A stretch of 64,000 nucleotides of DNA from Actinomycetospora sp. TBRC 11914. Lineage in GTDB: Bacteria > Actinomycetota > Actinomycetes > Mycobacteriales > Pseudonocardiaceae. The notes under the pieces are model-generated. The model saw nothing but the letters and a program-made list of their open reading frames with translations, had not been told where the DNA came from and did not search any database. Location of the stretch: NCBI RefSeq assembly GCF_012933465.1, contig NZ_JABBND010000018.1, positions 62,001-126,000 of the forward strand, in the 5' to 3' direction. The translations under genes were made by a program, and so were the position numbers. Shown here piece after piece: positions 48,883 to 57,924 of the stretch. How positions within the stretch are numbered: position 1 is the first letter of the stretch; each line of letters opens with the position of its first letter.

Positions 48883-50241
48883 ATGCAGCGGCGGATCTAC
48901 GGGGTCGAGACCGAGTTCGGGGTGACCTGCACCTTCCACGGTCAGCGTCGCCTCTCGCCGGACGAGGTGGCCCGCTACCTGTTCCGGCGGGTGGTCTCCT
49001 GGGGTCGTTCGTCCAACGTGTTCCTGCGCAACGGCTCGCGGCTCTACCTCGACGTGGGCTCGCACCCGGAGTACGCCACCGCGGAGTGCGACTCGCTCGA
49101 GCAGCTCGTGGCGCACGACAAGGCGGGGGAGCGGATCCTCGAGGACCTGCTCCTCGACGCCGAGCGGCGCCTGGCCGACGAGGGCATCGGCGGCGACATC
49201 TTCCTGTTCAAGAACAACACCGACTCGGCGGGCAACTCCTACGGCTGCCACGAGAACTACCTCGTCGGGCGCTCCGGCGAGTTCTCCCGCATCGCGGACG
49301 TGCTGCTGCCGTTCCTGGTCACCCGCCAGCTCATCGCCGGCGCCGGGAAGGTGCTCCAGACCCCGCGCGGCGCGGTCTACTGCCTGTCCCAGCGCGCCGA
49401 GCACATCTGGGAGGGCGTCTCCTCCGCGACCACCCGCAGCCGCCCGATCATCAACACCCGCGACGAGCCGCACGCCGACGCCGAGCGCTACCGCCGCCTG
49501 CACGTCATCGTCGGCGACTCGAACATGTCCGAGGTGACGACGCTGCTCAAGGTCGGCACCACGCACCTCGTGCTCGAGATGATCGAGCAGGGCATCCAGT
49601 TCCGGGACTTCACCCTGGACAACCCGATCCGCGCGATCCGCGAGATCAGCCACGACCTCACCGGCCGCCGCCCGGTGCGCCTCGCGGGCGGCCGCGAGGC
49701 CGGGGCGCTCGACATCCAGCGCGAGTACCACGCGCGGGCCGTCGAGCACGTCGCCCGGCGGGGGAGCGACCCGGTGACCGACCGGGTGCTCGAGCTGTGG
49801 GGCCGCACGCTCGACGCCGTCGAGCGCCAGGACCTCTCGCTCATCGACCGCGAGATCGACTGGGCGATCAAGCACAAGCTCGTCGAGCGCTACCGATCCC
49901 GCAGCGACCTCGGCCTCTCCAGCCCCCGCATCGCCCAGCTCGACCTCGCCTACCACGACATCCGCCGCGGCCGGGGCGTGTTCGACCTGCTGCAGCGCAA
50001 GGACCTGGTGGACCGGGTGACCGACGACGGCGAGATCGAGGCGGCCAAGGACACCCCGCCGCAGACCACCCGCGCGAAGCTGCGGGGCGACTTCATCGCC
50101 GCGGCCCAGAACGCCGGTCGCGATTTCACCGTGGATTGGGTCCACCTCAAACTGAACGACCAGGCCCAGCGAACCGTCCTGTGCAAGGACCCCTTCCGTG
50201 CGGTGGACGAACGGGTGGACCGGCTGATCGCGACGCTGTAG
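48883..50241 (+). CDS. pafA: Pup-protein ligase
   Basis: A 452-residue ligase that phosphorylates the C-terminal Glu of Pup and joins it to a substrate lysine. [14 protein letters not shown] holds the metal-binding Glu residues. [20 protein letters not shown] holds the catalytic Asp, and [25 protein letters not shown] is shared with Dop. The Dop loop is absent, which marks it as the ligase. The C-terminal RNA-binding-like domain contains [21 protein letters not shown]. Orthologue of Rv2097c. Confidence 0.97.
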   Translation: MQRRIYGVETEFGVTCTFHGQRRLSPDEVARYLFRRVVSWGRSSNVFLRNGSRLYLDVGSHPEYATAECDSLEQLVAHDKAGERILEDLLLDAERRLADEGIGGDIFLFKNNTDSAGNSYGCHENYLVGRSGEFSRIADVLLPFLVTRQLIAGAGKVLQTPRGAVYCLSQRAEHIWEGVSSATTRSRPIINTRDEPHADAERYRRLHVIVGDSNMSEVTTLLKVGTTHLVLEMIEQGIQFRDFTLDNPIRAIREISHDLTGRRPVRLAGGREAGALDIQREYHARAVEHVARRGSDPVTDRVLELWGRTLDAVERQDLSLIDREIDWAIKHKLVERYRSRSDLGLSSPRIAQLDLAYHDIRRGRGVFDLLQRKDLVDRVTDDGEIEAAKDTPPQTTRAKLRGDFIAAAQNAGRDFTVDWVHLKLNDQAQRTVLCKDPFRAVDERVDRLIATL

Positions 50242-50353
50242 CGATCGTCACGCCGTCGGTGTGATCGGCCGGTCCGTCGGGGACCCGGCGTCGCGGATCT
50301 CCTCCGGACGTCGACCACTGCAGGATCCGAGCACCGAGGACGGCACCAGCACC

Positions 50354-52144
50354 ATGGACCACCAGGACCGGACGTCCCGGGTGTCCCCTCCGGGACCCCC
50401 GGGCGGACCGTCGAGCACCCTCCACGACCGCGAGCCGGCCGAGCCGGACCCGCGGGTCGAGGGCACGCTGCTCGGCGGGCGCTACCGGGTGCAGGAGTGC
50501 ATCGGTGCGGGCGCCATGGGCGTGGTCTGGACGGCGTGGGACCGGCGGCTGGCCCGCACGGTCGCGGTCAAGCAGCTGACCCCGCCGCGCGACGGCGACC
50601 CGGTCGAGGTCCGCACGGCCCGCAGCCGGGCGATGCGCGAGGGCCGGATCGCGGCCCGCGTCGTGCACCCGCGCGCCATCGCGGTGTTCGACGTCGTGAT
50701 CCACAGCTCGATGCCCTGGCTGGTCATGGAGTACCTGCCGTCGCGGTCGCTCGCCGCCGTCCTGGCTGAGCGCGGCCCGCTGCCGCCGCCCGAGGTGGCC
50801 CGCATCGGCGCGCAGATCGCCGACGCGCTCTCCGCGGTCCACGAGGCGGGGATCGTCCACGGCGACGTCAAGCCCGGCAACGTGCTGCTCACCGACGACG
50901 GCGTCGCCAAGCTCACCGACTTCGGCGTCTCCCGGGCCTCCTGGGACACCTCGGCGACCGGCGGGGGCGTCGTCGCGGGCACCCCCGGCTATTTCGCGCC
51001 CGAGGTCGCCCGCGGCGGGGACCCGACGCCCGCCTCCGACGTGTTCTCCCTGGGCGCCACGCTCTACGCCGCGGTGGAGAACGAGCTGGTCTGCGGCCGG
51101 ATGGACAACACCCTCGCCGTGCTCCACGCGATGGCCGAGGGGCGGCTGCGGCCCGCGACCCGGGCGGGGGTGCTCGGCCGCCCGCTCTCGGCGATGCTGC
51201 GCCTCGACCCCTCGCACCGGCCCGACACCGCCCTCGTGCGCGCCGCGCTGGAGGCCCGCGCGGCGCGCGGTGCCCCGACGGCGGGCGTCGGCGCGGTCCC
51301 GCCCGCCGTCGCGAGCCCGGACACCCCGGCCACGAGCACCCCGGCCGCCGACGCGGCGCCCGACGACCCCTCCACCGCCGACGTCCGCGGCCCGGCGGTG
51401 ACGTCGGGCCCCCCGACCGCCCCGTGGGTGGGCGTCGCCGGCGGCCCGGCCGACGAGGCGGCCGACCCGCCCCACGACCCCGAGGACGACCTCGTCCCCG
51501 GTGGGCTGCGCGCCGCGGCCCCCACCCCGGGGCCCGGCGCCCGCCGACGGCGCCGCCGCGTGCTGGCCGTGGCGGCCGCGTCCGCCGTCGTGCTCGCCGC
51601 CGGGGTCGGCGCCGCGGTCGCCGCGGTCGACCCACCCCACGCGGACCGCGCCGCCCTCAACGCCGCGGCGCCCCCACCCGACCTGGTGCCGACCACGGCC
51701 GCGCCGCCGCCGACGGCCGTACCGTCCGAGACCGTCCCGCCGGTCGCCGGGGCACCGCTGTCCCCGGGCAGCTCGACCAGCGCCGCGCCCGACGGCCTCG
51801 ACGGGGCTCCTGGCGACCCGGTCAGCGAGGACGACGTGCGCCGCACCGTCTCGACCTACTACGGGAGCCTCCCCGGGGACATCCCCGGCGCGTGGACGCT
51901 GCTCTCCGGCGACGCCCAGGACGCGTCCGGCGGCTACGACGGCTACCAGCGGTTCTGGAGCGGGATCACCTCGGTGAGCGCCGACGACGTGCAGGTCGAC
52001 GGCAGCTCGGCGCGGGCCGACCTCCGGTTCGTCACCACGAGCGGGCGCACCTCGCACGAGGCCTACACGTTCGAGGTCGACCGCAACGCCCAGGGCCGAC
52101 TGGAGATCCGGTCGGCGTCGCGGGGCGGCGCCGACTCGGCCTGA
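50354..52144 (+). CDS. Membrane Ser/Thr protein kinase with extracytoplasmic domain
   Basis: A 596-residue PknB-type kinase. The glycine loop is IGAGAMGVVW (about 50), the ATP Lys is in VAVKQLT, and the catalytic loop HGDVKPGNVL (about 168) has Gly where most have Arg (non-RD). DFGVS and GTPGYFAPE follow. A Pro/Ala-rich linker leads to a membrane helix at about 401-425. The external part ends in an about 100-residue domain (VSEDDVRRTVSTYYGSL...EAYTFEVDRNAQGRLEIRS) like an NTF2/SnoaL fold. ATG 50354 is chosen; the frame is open to GTG 50261. It sits between pafA and pafB, which adjoin each other in M. tuberculosis. Confidence 0.88.
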   Translation: MDHQDRTSRVSPPGPPGGPSSTLHDREPAEPDPRVEGTLLGGRYRVQECIGAGAMGVVWTAWDRRLARTVAVKQLTPPRDGDPVEVRTARSRAMREGRIAARVVHPRAIAVFDVVIHSSMPWLVMEYLPSRSLAAVLAERGPLPPPEVARIGAQIADALSAVHEAGIVHGDVKPGNVLLTDDGVAKLTDFGVSRASWDTSATGGGVVAGTPGYFAPEVARGGDPTPASDVFSLGATLYAAVENELVCGRMDNTLAVLHAMAEGRLRPATRAGVLGRPLSAMLRLDPSHRPDTALVRAALEARAARGAPTAGVGAVPPAVASPDTPATSTPAADAAPDDPSTADVRGPAVTSGPPTAPWVGVAGGPADEAADPPHDPEDDLVPGGLRAAAPTPGPGARRRRRRVLAVAAASAVVLAAGVGAAVAAVDPPHADRAALNAAAPPPDLVPTTAAPPPTAVPSETVPPVAGAPLSPGSSTSAAPDGLDGAPGDPVSEDDVRRTVSTYYGSLPGDIPGAWTLLSGDAQDASGGYDGYQRFWSGITSVSADDVQVDGSSARADLRFVTTSGRTSHEAYTFEVDRNAQGRLEIRSASRGGADSA

Positions 52145-52235
52145 CGCGCCGGAGATCCGGGATGTCGAACACCCGGTCGATCGCGCGGCCCCGACATCCC
52201 CCGTCGCTCCGCTCGCCCCCAGTACCCTCGCGTCT

Positions 52236-53228
52236 GTGCCGCCCCCGACCGCGCGCGCCGAGCGCCTGGTGAACCTCGTGCTGGCGCTGCTCTCGACGCG
52301 ACAGTTCCTCACCGCCGAGCGCATCCGCACCACGGTCGCCGGCTACGAGGAGGCCCGCACCGACGACGCCTTCTACCGCATGTTCGAGCGGGACAAGGCC
52401 GAGCTGCGCGAGCTCGGCGTCCCGCTGGAGACCGGGAAGCAGTCGGTGTTCGACGTCGTCGACGGCTACCGGATCGCCCGGGGCGACTACGAGCTGGCCG
52501 CCGTCGACCTCGCGCCCGACGAGGCCACCGCGGTGGCCCTCGCCGCCCGCCTCTGGGACTCCCCGCAGCTCGCGGGTGCGGCGCGCACCGCGGTGACGAA
52601 GCTGCGGGCCGCCGGGGTGGAGGTGGACCCGGCGGCGGCGTCGGAGGTCCAGCCCCGGGTGCGCACCACCGAGCCGGCGTTCGCCCCGCTGCTCGCGGCC
52701 GCGCGGGCCGGGCGGGTGGTGCGGTTCTCCCACCGCTCGCACCCGGCCGCCGAGGCCCGCACCCGCACCGTCGAGCCCTGGGGGGTCGTGTCCTACCGCG
52801 GCCGCTGGTACCTGGTGGGCCACGACCGCGACCGCGACGATGTCCGCTGCTTCCGGCTCTCGCGCATCGCCGACGACGTCACCGCCGTCGGCCCGCGCGG
52901 CGCGGTGACCCGCCCGGCCGACGTCGACCTGCTCGAGCTCGTGGCCCGCTCGGCGGGGCCGCCGCCCGCCACCGGCACCGCTCGCGTGCGCCTCGAGCCC
53001 GGCCGCGCCGCCGGGCTGCGCCGGGCCGGGCGACCCGACCCGCAGGGCGAGGAGGACGTCGTCGAGCTCGACCTCTCCCGCGTCGACCAGGCCGCCCGCT
53101 GGATCGCCGGCCACGGCCCGGACGCGGTGGTGCTCTCCCCGCCGGAGCTGCGCGACGCCGTCGTCGCGATCCTGCGCGCCGCCCGCGACACCGACACCGC
53201 CGGCGCGTCGGCGGGGGTGGCGCGGTGA
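52236..53228 (+). CDS. pafB: WYL-domain transcriptional regulator PafB
   Basis: A 330-residue regulator that works with PafC to switch on the LexA-independent DNA-damage regulon. The N-terminal winged helix (about 5-75) contains RLVNLVLALLSTRQFLTAERI. The WYL domain (about 140-240) has VEPWGVVSYRGRWYLVGHD and FRLSRI. A C-terminal WCX extension follows. TACCCT (52223-52228) lies seven bases before GTG 52236, with no ribosome site. It overlaps pafC by four bases (GTGA). Confidence 0.95.
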   Translation: MPPPTARAERLVNLVLALLSTRQFLTAERIRTTVAGYEEARTDDAFYRMFERDKAELRELGVPLETGKQSVFDVVDGYRIARGDYELAAVDLAPDEATAVALAARLWDSPQLAGAARTAVTKLRAAGVEVDPAAASEVQPRVRTTEPAFAPLLAAARAGRVVRFSHRSHPAAEARTRTVEPWGVVSYRGRWYLVGHDRDRDDVRCFRLSRIADDVTAVGPRGAVTRPADVDLLELVARSAGPPPATGTARVRLEPGRAAGLRRAGRPDPQGEEDVVELDLSRVDQAARWIAGHGPDAVVLSPPELRDAVVAILRAARDTDTAGASAGVAR

Positions 53229-54208
53229 CCACCGAGGGCGTCACCGACCGGCTGCCGCGCCTGCTGACCCTGGTGCCCTGGCTCCTGGCGCGCCCGGGGG
53301 TGCCGGTGGCCGAGGCGGCCGCGGAGTTCGGGATCACCGAGACCCAGCTGCGCCGCGACCTCGAGCTGCTGTGGATGTGCGGGCTGCCCGGCTACGGCCC
53401 CGGCGACCTGGTGGACCTCTCGTTCGAGGGCGACACCGTCACCGTCGTCTACGACGCCGGGCTCTCGCGGCCGCTGCGCCTGTCCGGGCCCGAGGCGGCC
53501 ACCCTCGCCGTCGCGCTGCGCGCGCTCGCCGACGCGCCCGGCGTCGCCGACACCGACGCCGTCCAGCGCGCGCTCGCGAAGATCGAGCAGGCCTCCGGGC
53601 AGCCCGCGGACGCGCCGGTGGACGACGCGGTCGCCGTCGGCCTCGGGCGCGCCCCCGGCAACGCCGCCGCCGAGGCCACGGTGCGTGACGGCGTGGCCCG
53701 GCACCGGGCGCTGCGCCTGACCTACTACTCGGCCTCCCGCGACGCCGTCGGGCGGCGCGTGGTCGACCCGATGCGGCTGCTGCTGGTGGACGGCAGCACC
53801 TACCTGGAGGCCTGGTGCCGCCGGGCCGAGGGCGTGCGGATGTTCCGGCTCGACCGGGTCGACGACGCCGAGGTCCTCGACGAGCCGTCGTCGCCCCCGG
53901 AGTCCGCGACCCCCCGCGAGGTGCCGACCGACGCGGCGGGGCTCCTGACGCCCGACGACGGCCAGCAGCTCGCGGCGCTGCGCCTCGCGCCGGCCGCCCG
54001 GTGGGTCGCGGAGTACTACCCGATGGAGGACGTCGTCGCCGACGACGACGGCGGGGCACGGGTGCGGATGCGCTACGGCGACCGGGCGTGGATGGTGCGG
54101 CTGCTGCTGGGGCTCGGCGAGGCCGTCGAGGTGCTCTGGCCCGCGGAGCTCGCCGCCGCCCGCGCCGACCGGGCGGCCCGGGCGCTCGCGGCCTACGACG
54201 CCGGCTGA
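53225..54208 (+). CDS. pafC: WYL-domain transcriptional regulator PafC
   Basis: A 327-residue paralogue and partner of PafB. LPRLLTLVPWLLARPGVPVAEAAAEFGITETQLRRDLELLWMCG is the winged-helix domain. The WYL domain (about 150-215) reads LTYYSASRDAVGRRVVDPMRLLLVDGSTYLEAWCRRA, with the strict WYL triplet replaced by TYL. A WCX extension ends the protein. Translation is coupled to pafB through GTGA. Confidence 0.95.
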   Translation: MTTEGVTDRLPRLLTLVPWLLARPGVPVAEAAAEFGITETQLRRDLELLWMCGLPGYGPGDLVDLSFEGDTVTVVYDAGLSRPLRLSGPEAATLAVALRALADAPGVADTDAVQRALAKIEQASGQPADAPVDDAVAVGLGRAPGNAAAEATVRDGVARHRALRLTYYSASRDAVGRRVVDPMRLLLVDGSTYLEAWCRRAEGVRMFRLDRVDDAEVLDEPSSPPESATPREVPTDAAGLLTPDDGQQLAALRLAPAARWVAEYYPMEDVVADDDGGARVRMRYGDRAWMVRLLLGLGEAVEVLWPAELAAARADRAARALAAYDAG

Positions 54209-54231
54209 CCCCGACCGTTACGCTCCGGCCC

Positions 54232-54534
54232 GTGTCGTTCGGCCCCCTCGTCTGGAGCATCGTCGCCGTCCTGGTGGCCCTCGTGGTGCTCGCCCTGCTC
54301 GTGCTCACCGCGGTGCGCGCCGCCGGGCGGACCAACGCCGTCCTCGCCGCGTTCTCGGCGCTGGTCGCCGACCGCACCGGGATGCTGCGCGCCCGGGTGG
54401 CGGCGTTGCGGGTCCGGGTGGCCCTGATGCGCGGAACGGGGTCTTCGTCCGGTTCGCCCCGGGTAGGGTCGGGGGAGCCGGTCCCGGGGGGAGCTCTCGG
54501 TCCGGGCGAGCGGAGCGACGGGAGAAGTGCGTGA
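54232..54534 (+). CDS. Small membrane protein between pafC and tatA
   Basis: A 100-residue protein. It has one strong membrane helix at about residues 5-27 (LVWSIVAVLVALVVLALLVLT), then a basic amphipathic stretch (DRTGMLRARVAALRVRVALMRG) and a Gly/Ser/Pro-rich tail. GTG 54232 follows TACGCT by seven bases. It overlaps the tatA start by four bases (GTGA). Function unknown. The single helix and amphipathic segment recall Tat A-type topology, but no Tat motif is present. Confidence 0.6.
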   Translation: MSFGPLVWSIVAVLVALVVLALLVLTAVRAAGRTNAVLAAFSALVADRTGMLRARVAALRVRVALMRGTGSSSGSPRVGSGEPVPGGALGPGERSDGRSA

Positions 54535-54734
54535 GCGAATGGATCATCGTCGCGGTCGTGGGCGTCGTGCTGCTGTTCAGCGCGAAGAAGCTGCCGGACA
54601 TGGCGCGCGGCCTCGGGCAGTCGATGCGAATCTTCAAGGCCGAGACGCGGGGGCTCAGGCAGGACGACGACCGGACCCGCGAGGGGCACGAGGCCGCCCA
54701 GGCCGCTCCGGAGCCCTCCCGCCGCCCCGAGTGA
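54531..54734 (+). CDS. tatA: Sec-independent translocase subunit TatA
   Basis: A 67-residue protein that forms the twin-arginine export pore with TatB and TatC. One N-terminal membrane helix (EWIIVAVVGVVLLF) is followed by FSAKKLPDMARGLGQSMRIFKAE, the conserved hinge and amphipathic helix, then a charged tail. GTG 54531 overlaps the preceding small gene. In mycobacteria tatC follows directly; here the next gene is helY and tatC is absent from the window. Confidence 0.93.
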   Translation: MSEWIIVAVVGVVLLFSAKKLPDMARGLGQSMRIFKAETRGLRQDDDRTREGHEAAQAAPEPSRRPE

Positions 54735-54796
54735 CGACCGTCCTCCTCCCGCGCAGGCGGGACACCCTCCCGGTGTGACACGGTGGGGAGGTGGCC

Positions 54797-57685
54797 ATGC
54801 GCTCTCCCGCCGAGGCCTATGCGCAGGCGCGCACCCGCGCCGCGCACCCCGAGCTCGGCACCTTCACCTCCACCCTGAGCTTCGAGCTCGACGACTTCCA
54901 GCGCCGTGCCTGCCTCGCGCTGGAGGAGGGGCACGGCGTGCTGGTGTGCGCGCCGACCGGGGCGGGCAAGACGGTCGTCGGCGAGTTCGCCGTGCACCTG
55001 GCCCTCGCCCGCGGCCAGAAGTGCTTCTACACCACGCCGATCAAGGCGCTGTCCAACCAGAAGTACGCCGACCTCGTCGCCCGCCACGGCGCCGACGCCG
55101 TCGGCCTGCTCACCGGGGACACCGCGGTCAACGGCTCGGCACCCGTCGTCGTCATGACGACCGAGGTGCTGCGCAACATGCTCTACGCCGAGGCCCCGGC
55201 GCTCGACGGGCTGGCCCACGTCGTCATGGACGAGGTGCACTACCTGGCCGACCGCTTCCGCGGGGCGGTGTGGGAGGAGGTCATCCTCCACCTGCCCGAC
55301 CACGTGCAGCTCGCGTCGCTCTCGGCGACGGTCAGCAACGCCGAGGAGTTCGGGGACTGGCTGGTCGAGGTCCGGGGCGACACCACGGTCGTCGTCGACG
55401 AGACCCGGCCGGTGCCGCTGTGGCAGCACATGGTGGTCGGGCCGCGGATGTTCGACCTGTTCGCCGAGGAGAAGCGCGGGGCTCATGCCCACGAGGTGAC
55501 GGTCGACCCGACGCTGGCGAAGGCCGTCGCCGAGGTCGACCGCGACGGGGGTGGGCACCGGCGGGGCCGGTCCGGCCCGCCGCCCCGGCGCGGGCGGGAC
55601 GGCGGGCGACGCCGCGACGACCGCGGCTCCGGGCCGGGGCGCGGCAACGGTCGCTCCGCGCCGTACCGACCACCCTCGCGGGTCGACGTGATCGAGCGGC
55701 TCGACGCGGCCGGCCTGCTGCCCGCCATCACGTTCATCTTCAGCCGCGCCGGCTGCGACGCCGCGGTGACCCAGTGCGTGCGCTCGGGGCTGCGGCTCAC
55801 CGACGCCGCCGAGGTCGAGGAGATCCGGGCGATCGTCGACCGCCGCACGTCGGCGCTGCCCGACGCCGACCTCGACGTCCTGGGCTACTGGGAGTGGCGC
55901 GAGGGCCTCGAGCGCGGCGTCGCGGCGCACCACGCGGGGATGCTCCCGGCGTTCAAGGAGACCGTCGAGGAGCTCTTCGTCCGGGGCCTGGTGCGCGCGG
56001 TGTTCGCCACCGAGACGCTGGCGCTGGGGATCAACATGCCGGCGCGCACCGTCGTGCTGGAGAAGCTGGTCAAGTACAACGGCGAGTCCCACGTCGAGCT
56101 GACCCCGGGGGAGTACACCCAGCTCACCGGGCGCGCGGGGCGGCGGGGGATCGACGTCGAGGGGCACGCGGTGGTGCTCTGGGCGCCGGGGATGGACCCG
56201 GCGCAGGTCGCGGGCCTCGCCTCGACCCGCACGTACCCGCTGCGCTCGTCGTTCCGGCCCGGCTACAACATGGCGGTCAACCTGGTCGACCGGCTCGGGG
56301 TCGCCGAGGCCCGCGAGCTGCTCGAGCAGTCGTTCGCCCAGTTCCAGGCCGACCGGTCGGTGGTGCACCTGGCCAAGCGGGTGGAGCGCAACCGCGAGGC
56401 GCTCGAAGGCTACGCGGAGGCCATGGCGGGCGAGGAGGGCACCGAGGAGGCGCTCGCCGGGTTCGCCGAGTACATGGACCTGCGGCGGCGGCTCTCCGAG
56501 CGCGAGAAGCAGCTCGCCCGGCAGGGCCGGTCGGACGCCAAGGCCGAGGCGTCGGCGTCGTTGGAGGCGCTGCGCACCGGTGACGTGATCGCCGTGCCGG
56601 CCGGCAAGCGCGCCGGGCTCGCCGTCGTGCTCGACCCGGGGGTGGACCGCTCCGGGCGCGGGATGGACCCCCGCCCGCTGGTGCTCACCGAGGACCGCTG
56701 GGCCGGGCGGCTGTCCACCAGCGACTTCCCCGACCCGGTGCGCGCGCTGGGGACGATGAAGCTCCCCAAGCGGGTCGACCACCGCGTCCCCCGCGTGCGA
56801 CGCGACCTCGCGAACGCGCTGCGCGACACCGGGATCGAGGCACCGACGCGGCAGGGGACGCGGCGCCGGCGGGGCGCCGAGAACGAGGACCCGGAGCTCG
56901 CGTCGCTGCGCCGCGCGCTGCGCGCCCATCCGATGCACGGCCGCGCCGACCGCGACGACCGCGCCCGCTGGGCCGAGCGCCACGCCAAGCTCACCCGCGA
57001 GACCGAGCAGCTCGAGCAGCGGGTCCGCTCCACGACGCACTCGCTGGCGCGGACCTTCGACCGCATCCGCGGGCTGCTCACCGAGCGGGAGTACCTGGTG
57101 GACCGGGCCGAGCACGGCTCCTCCGGCGACCCCGGTGGCTCCGGCGACGACGGCGGCGACGGCGGTGCGCTCACGCCCGACGGGCACCGGCTGTCGCGGC
57201 TGTGGGGCGAGTCGGACCTGCTCGTCGCCGAGTGCCTGCGCCACCGGGTGTGGGACGGCCTGGGCCCGGCCGATCTGGCCGCGGTGGCGTCCTCGCTGGT
57301 GTATGACTCGCGCCGCGACGACGGCGGCATCCCGCGGGTCCCCGACACCGCCCAGGCCGCCGTCGACGCCACCGTGGCGCTCTGGCAGGACCTCGTGGCC
57401 GACGAGCGCCGGCACCACCTCGAGCGCACCCGCGAGCCGGACCTGGGGTTCGCCTGGCCCGTGCACCGGTGGGCCCGCGGCGAGGCGCTCTCCCAGGTGC
57501 TGTCGACCGCCCGCGCGCACGGCAACGAGCTCTCCGCCGGCGACTTCGTCCGCTGGTGCCGCCAGGTGCTCGACCTGCTCGACCAGATCCGCGCGGTGTG
57601 CGGCGGCGAGGACGCGGTGGGCCGGGCCGCGGCCGACGCCGGGCGGGCGATCCGGCGCGGGGTCGTGGCGGTGGGGGAGAGCTGA
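54797..57685 (+). CDS. helY: DEVH-box helicase HelY (Ski2/Mtr4-like)
   Basis: A 962-residue superfamily 2 helicase. Walker A is APTGAGKT (about residue 52), TTPIKALSNQKY is motif Ia, MDEVHYL is the DEVH box, LASLSATVSN is motif III, and LTGRAGRRGIDVEG is motif VI. A low-complexity Arg/Gly insert (about 250-295) lies between the two RecA domains. The C-terminal about 170 residues match the DSHCT domain of Ski2-type helicases. GGGGAGG precedes ATG 54797, preferred over GTG 54791. It probably unwinds structured RNA. Orthologue of Rv2092c. Confidence 0.94.
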   Translation: MRSPAEAYAQARTRAAHPELGTFTSTLSFELDDFQRRACLALEEGHGVLVCAPTGAGKTVVGEFAVHLALARGQKCFYTTPIKALSNQKYADLVARHGADAVGLLTGDTAVNGSAPVVVMTTEVLRNMLYAEAPALDGLAHVVMDEVHYLADRFRGAVWEEVILHLPDHVQLASLSATVSNAEEFGDWLVEVRGDTTVVVDETRPVPLWQHMVVGPRMFDLFAEEKRGAHAHEVTVDPTLAKAVAEVDRDGGGHRRGRSGPPPRRGRDGGRRRDDRGSGPGRGNGRSAPYRPPSRVDVIERLDAAGLLPAITFIFSRAGCDAAVTQCVRSGLRLTDAAEVEEIRAIVDRRTSALPDADLDVLGYWEWREGLERGVAAHHAGMLPAFKETVEELFVRGLVRAVFATETLALGINMPARTVVLEKLVKYNGESHVELTPGEYTQLTGRAGRRGIDVEGHAVVLWAPGMDPAQVAGLASTRTYPLRSSFRPGYNMAVNLVDRLGVAEARELLEQSFAQFQADRSVVHLAKRVERNREALEGYAEAMAGEEGTEEALAGFAEYMDLRRRLSEREKQLARQGRSDAKAEASASLEALRTGDVIAVPAGKRAGLAVVLDPGVDRSGRGMDPRPLVLTEDRWAGRLSTSDFPDPVRALGTMKLPKRVDHRVPRVRRDLANALRDTGIEAPTRQGTRRRRGAENEDPELASLRRALRAHPMHGRADRDDRARWAERHAKLTRETEQLEQRVRSTTHSLARTFDRIRGLLTEREYLVDRAEHGSSGDPGGSGDDGGDGGALTPDGHRLSRLWGESDLLVAECLRHRVWDGLGPADLAAVASSLVYDSRRDDGGIPRVPDTAQAAVDATVALWQDLVADERRHHLERTREPDLGFAWPVHRWARGEALSQVLSTARAHGNELSAGDFVRWCRQVLDLLDQIRAVCGGEDAVGRAAADAGRAIRRGVVAVGES

Positions 57686-57725
57686 GGTAACCGGGCCGCT
57701 GGCTGAGGTCCGGTCCGGGTCGCGA

Positions 57726-57790
57726 GCGAGGGGCACTGGAGGCAGCCCGAGATACGGATGTCGCTGCGTCACGTGCCCCTCGGCGGGGGC
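57726..57790. repeat. Decayed copy of the 83-bp repeat, inverted
   Basis: The reverse complement of the 37570 repeat aligns through GGCAC, GGCAGCCC, CTGC and CACGTxCCCCTCG in the right order and spacing, with many changes between. The arms AGGGGCAC (57729-57736) and GTGCCCCT (57773-57780) pair perfectly. GCCTGGTGTGCC, another landmark of the family, recurs nearby at about 57860 in the opposite orientation. The whole gap 57686-57924 has no gene. Confidence 0.55.
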
Positions 57791-57924
57791 ACGCCAGGAC
57801 TTCGCCGCTCCGAGTCGGTGATCACGAGCACTGGGCGCAACCCGATCGGCTCGAACGAAGCCTGGTGTGCCACTCGCCGAGCGGCCGTCGGCCGGTTCCG
57901 GCGCTCCCGTGAGAGCCTGGCGCG

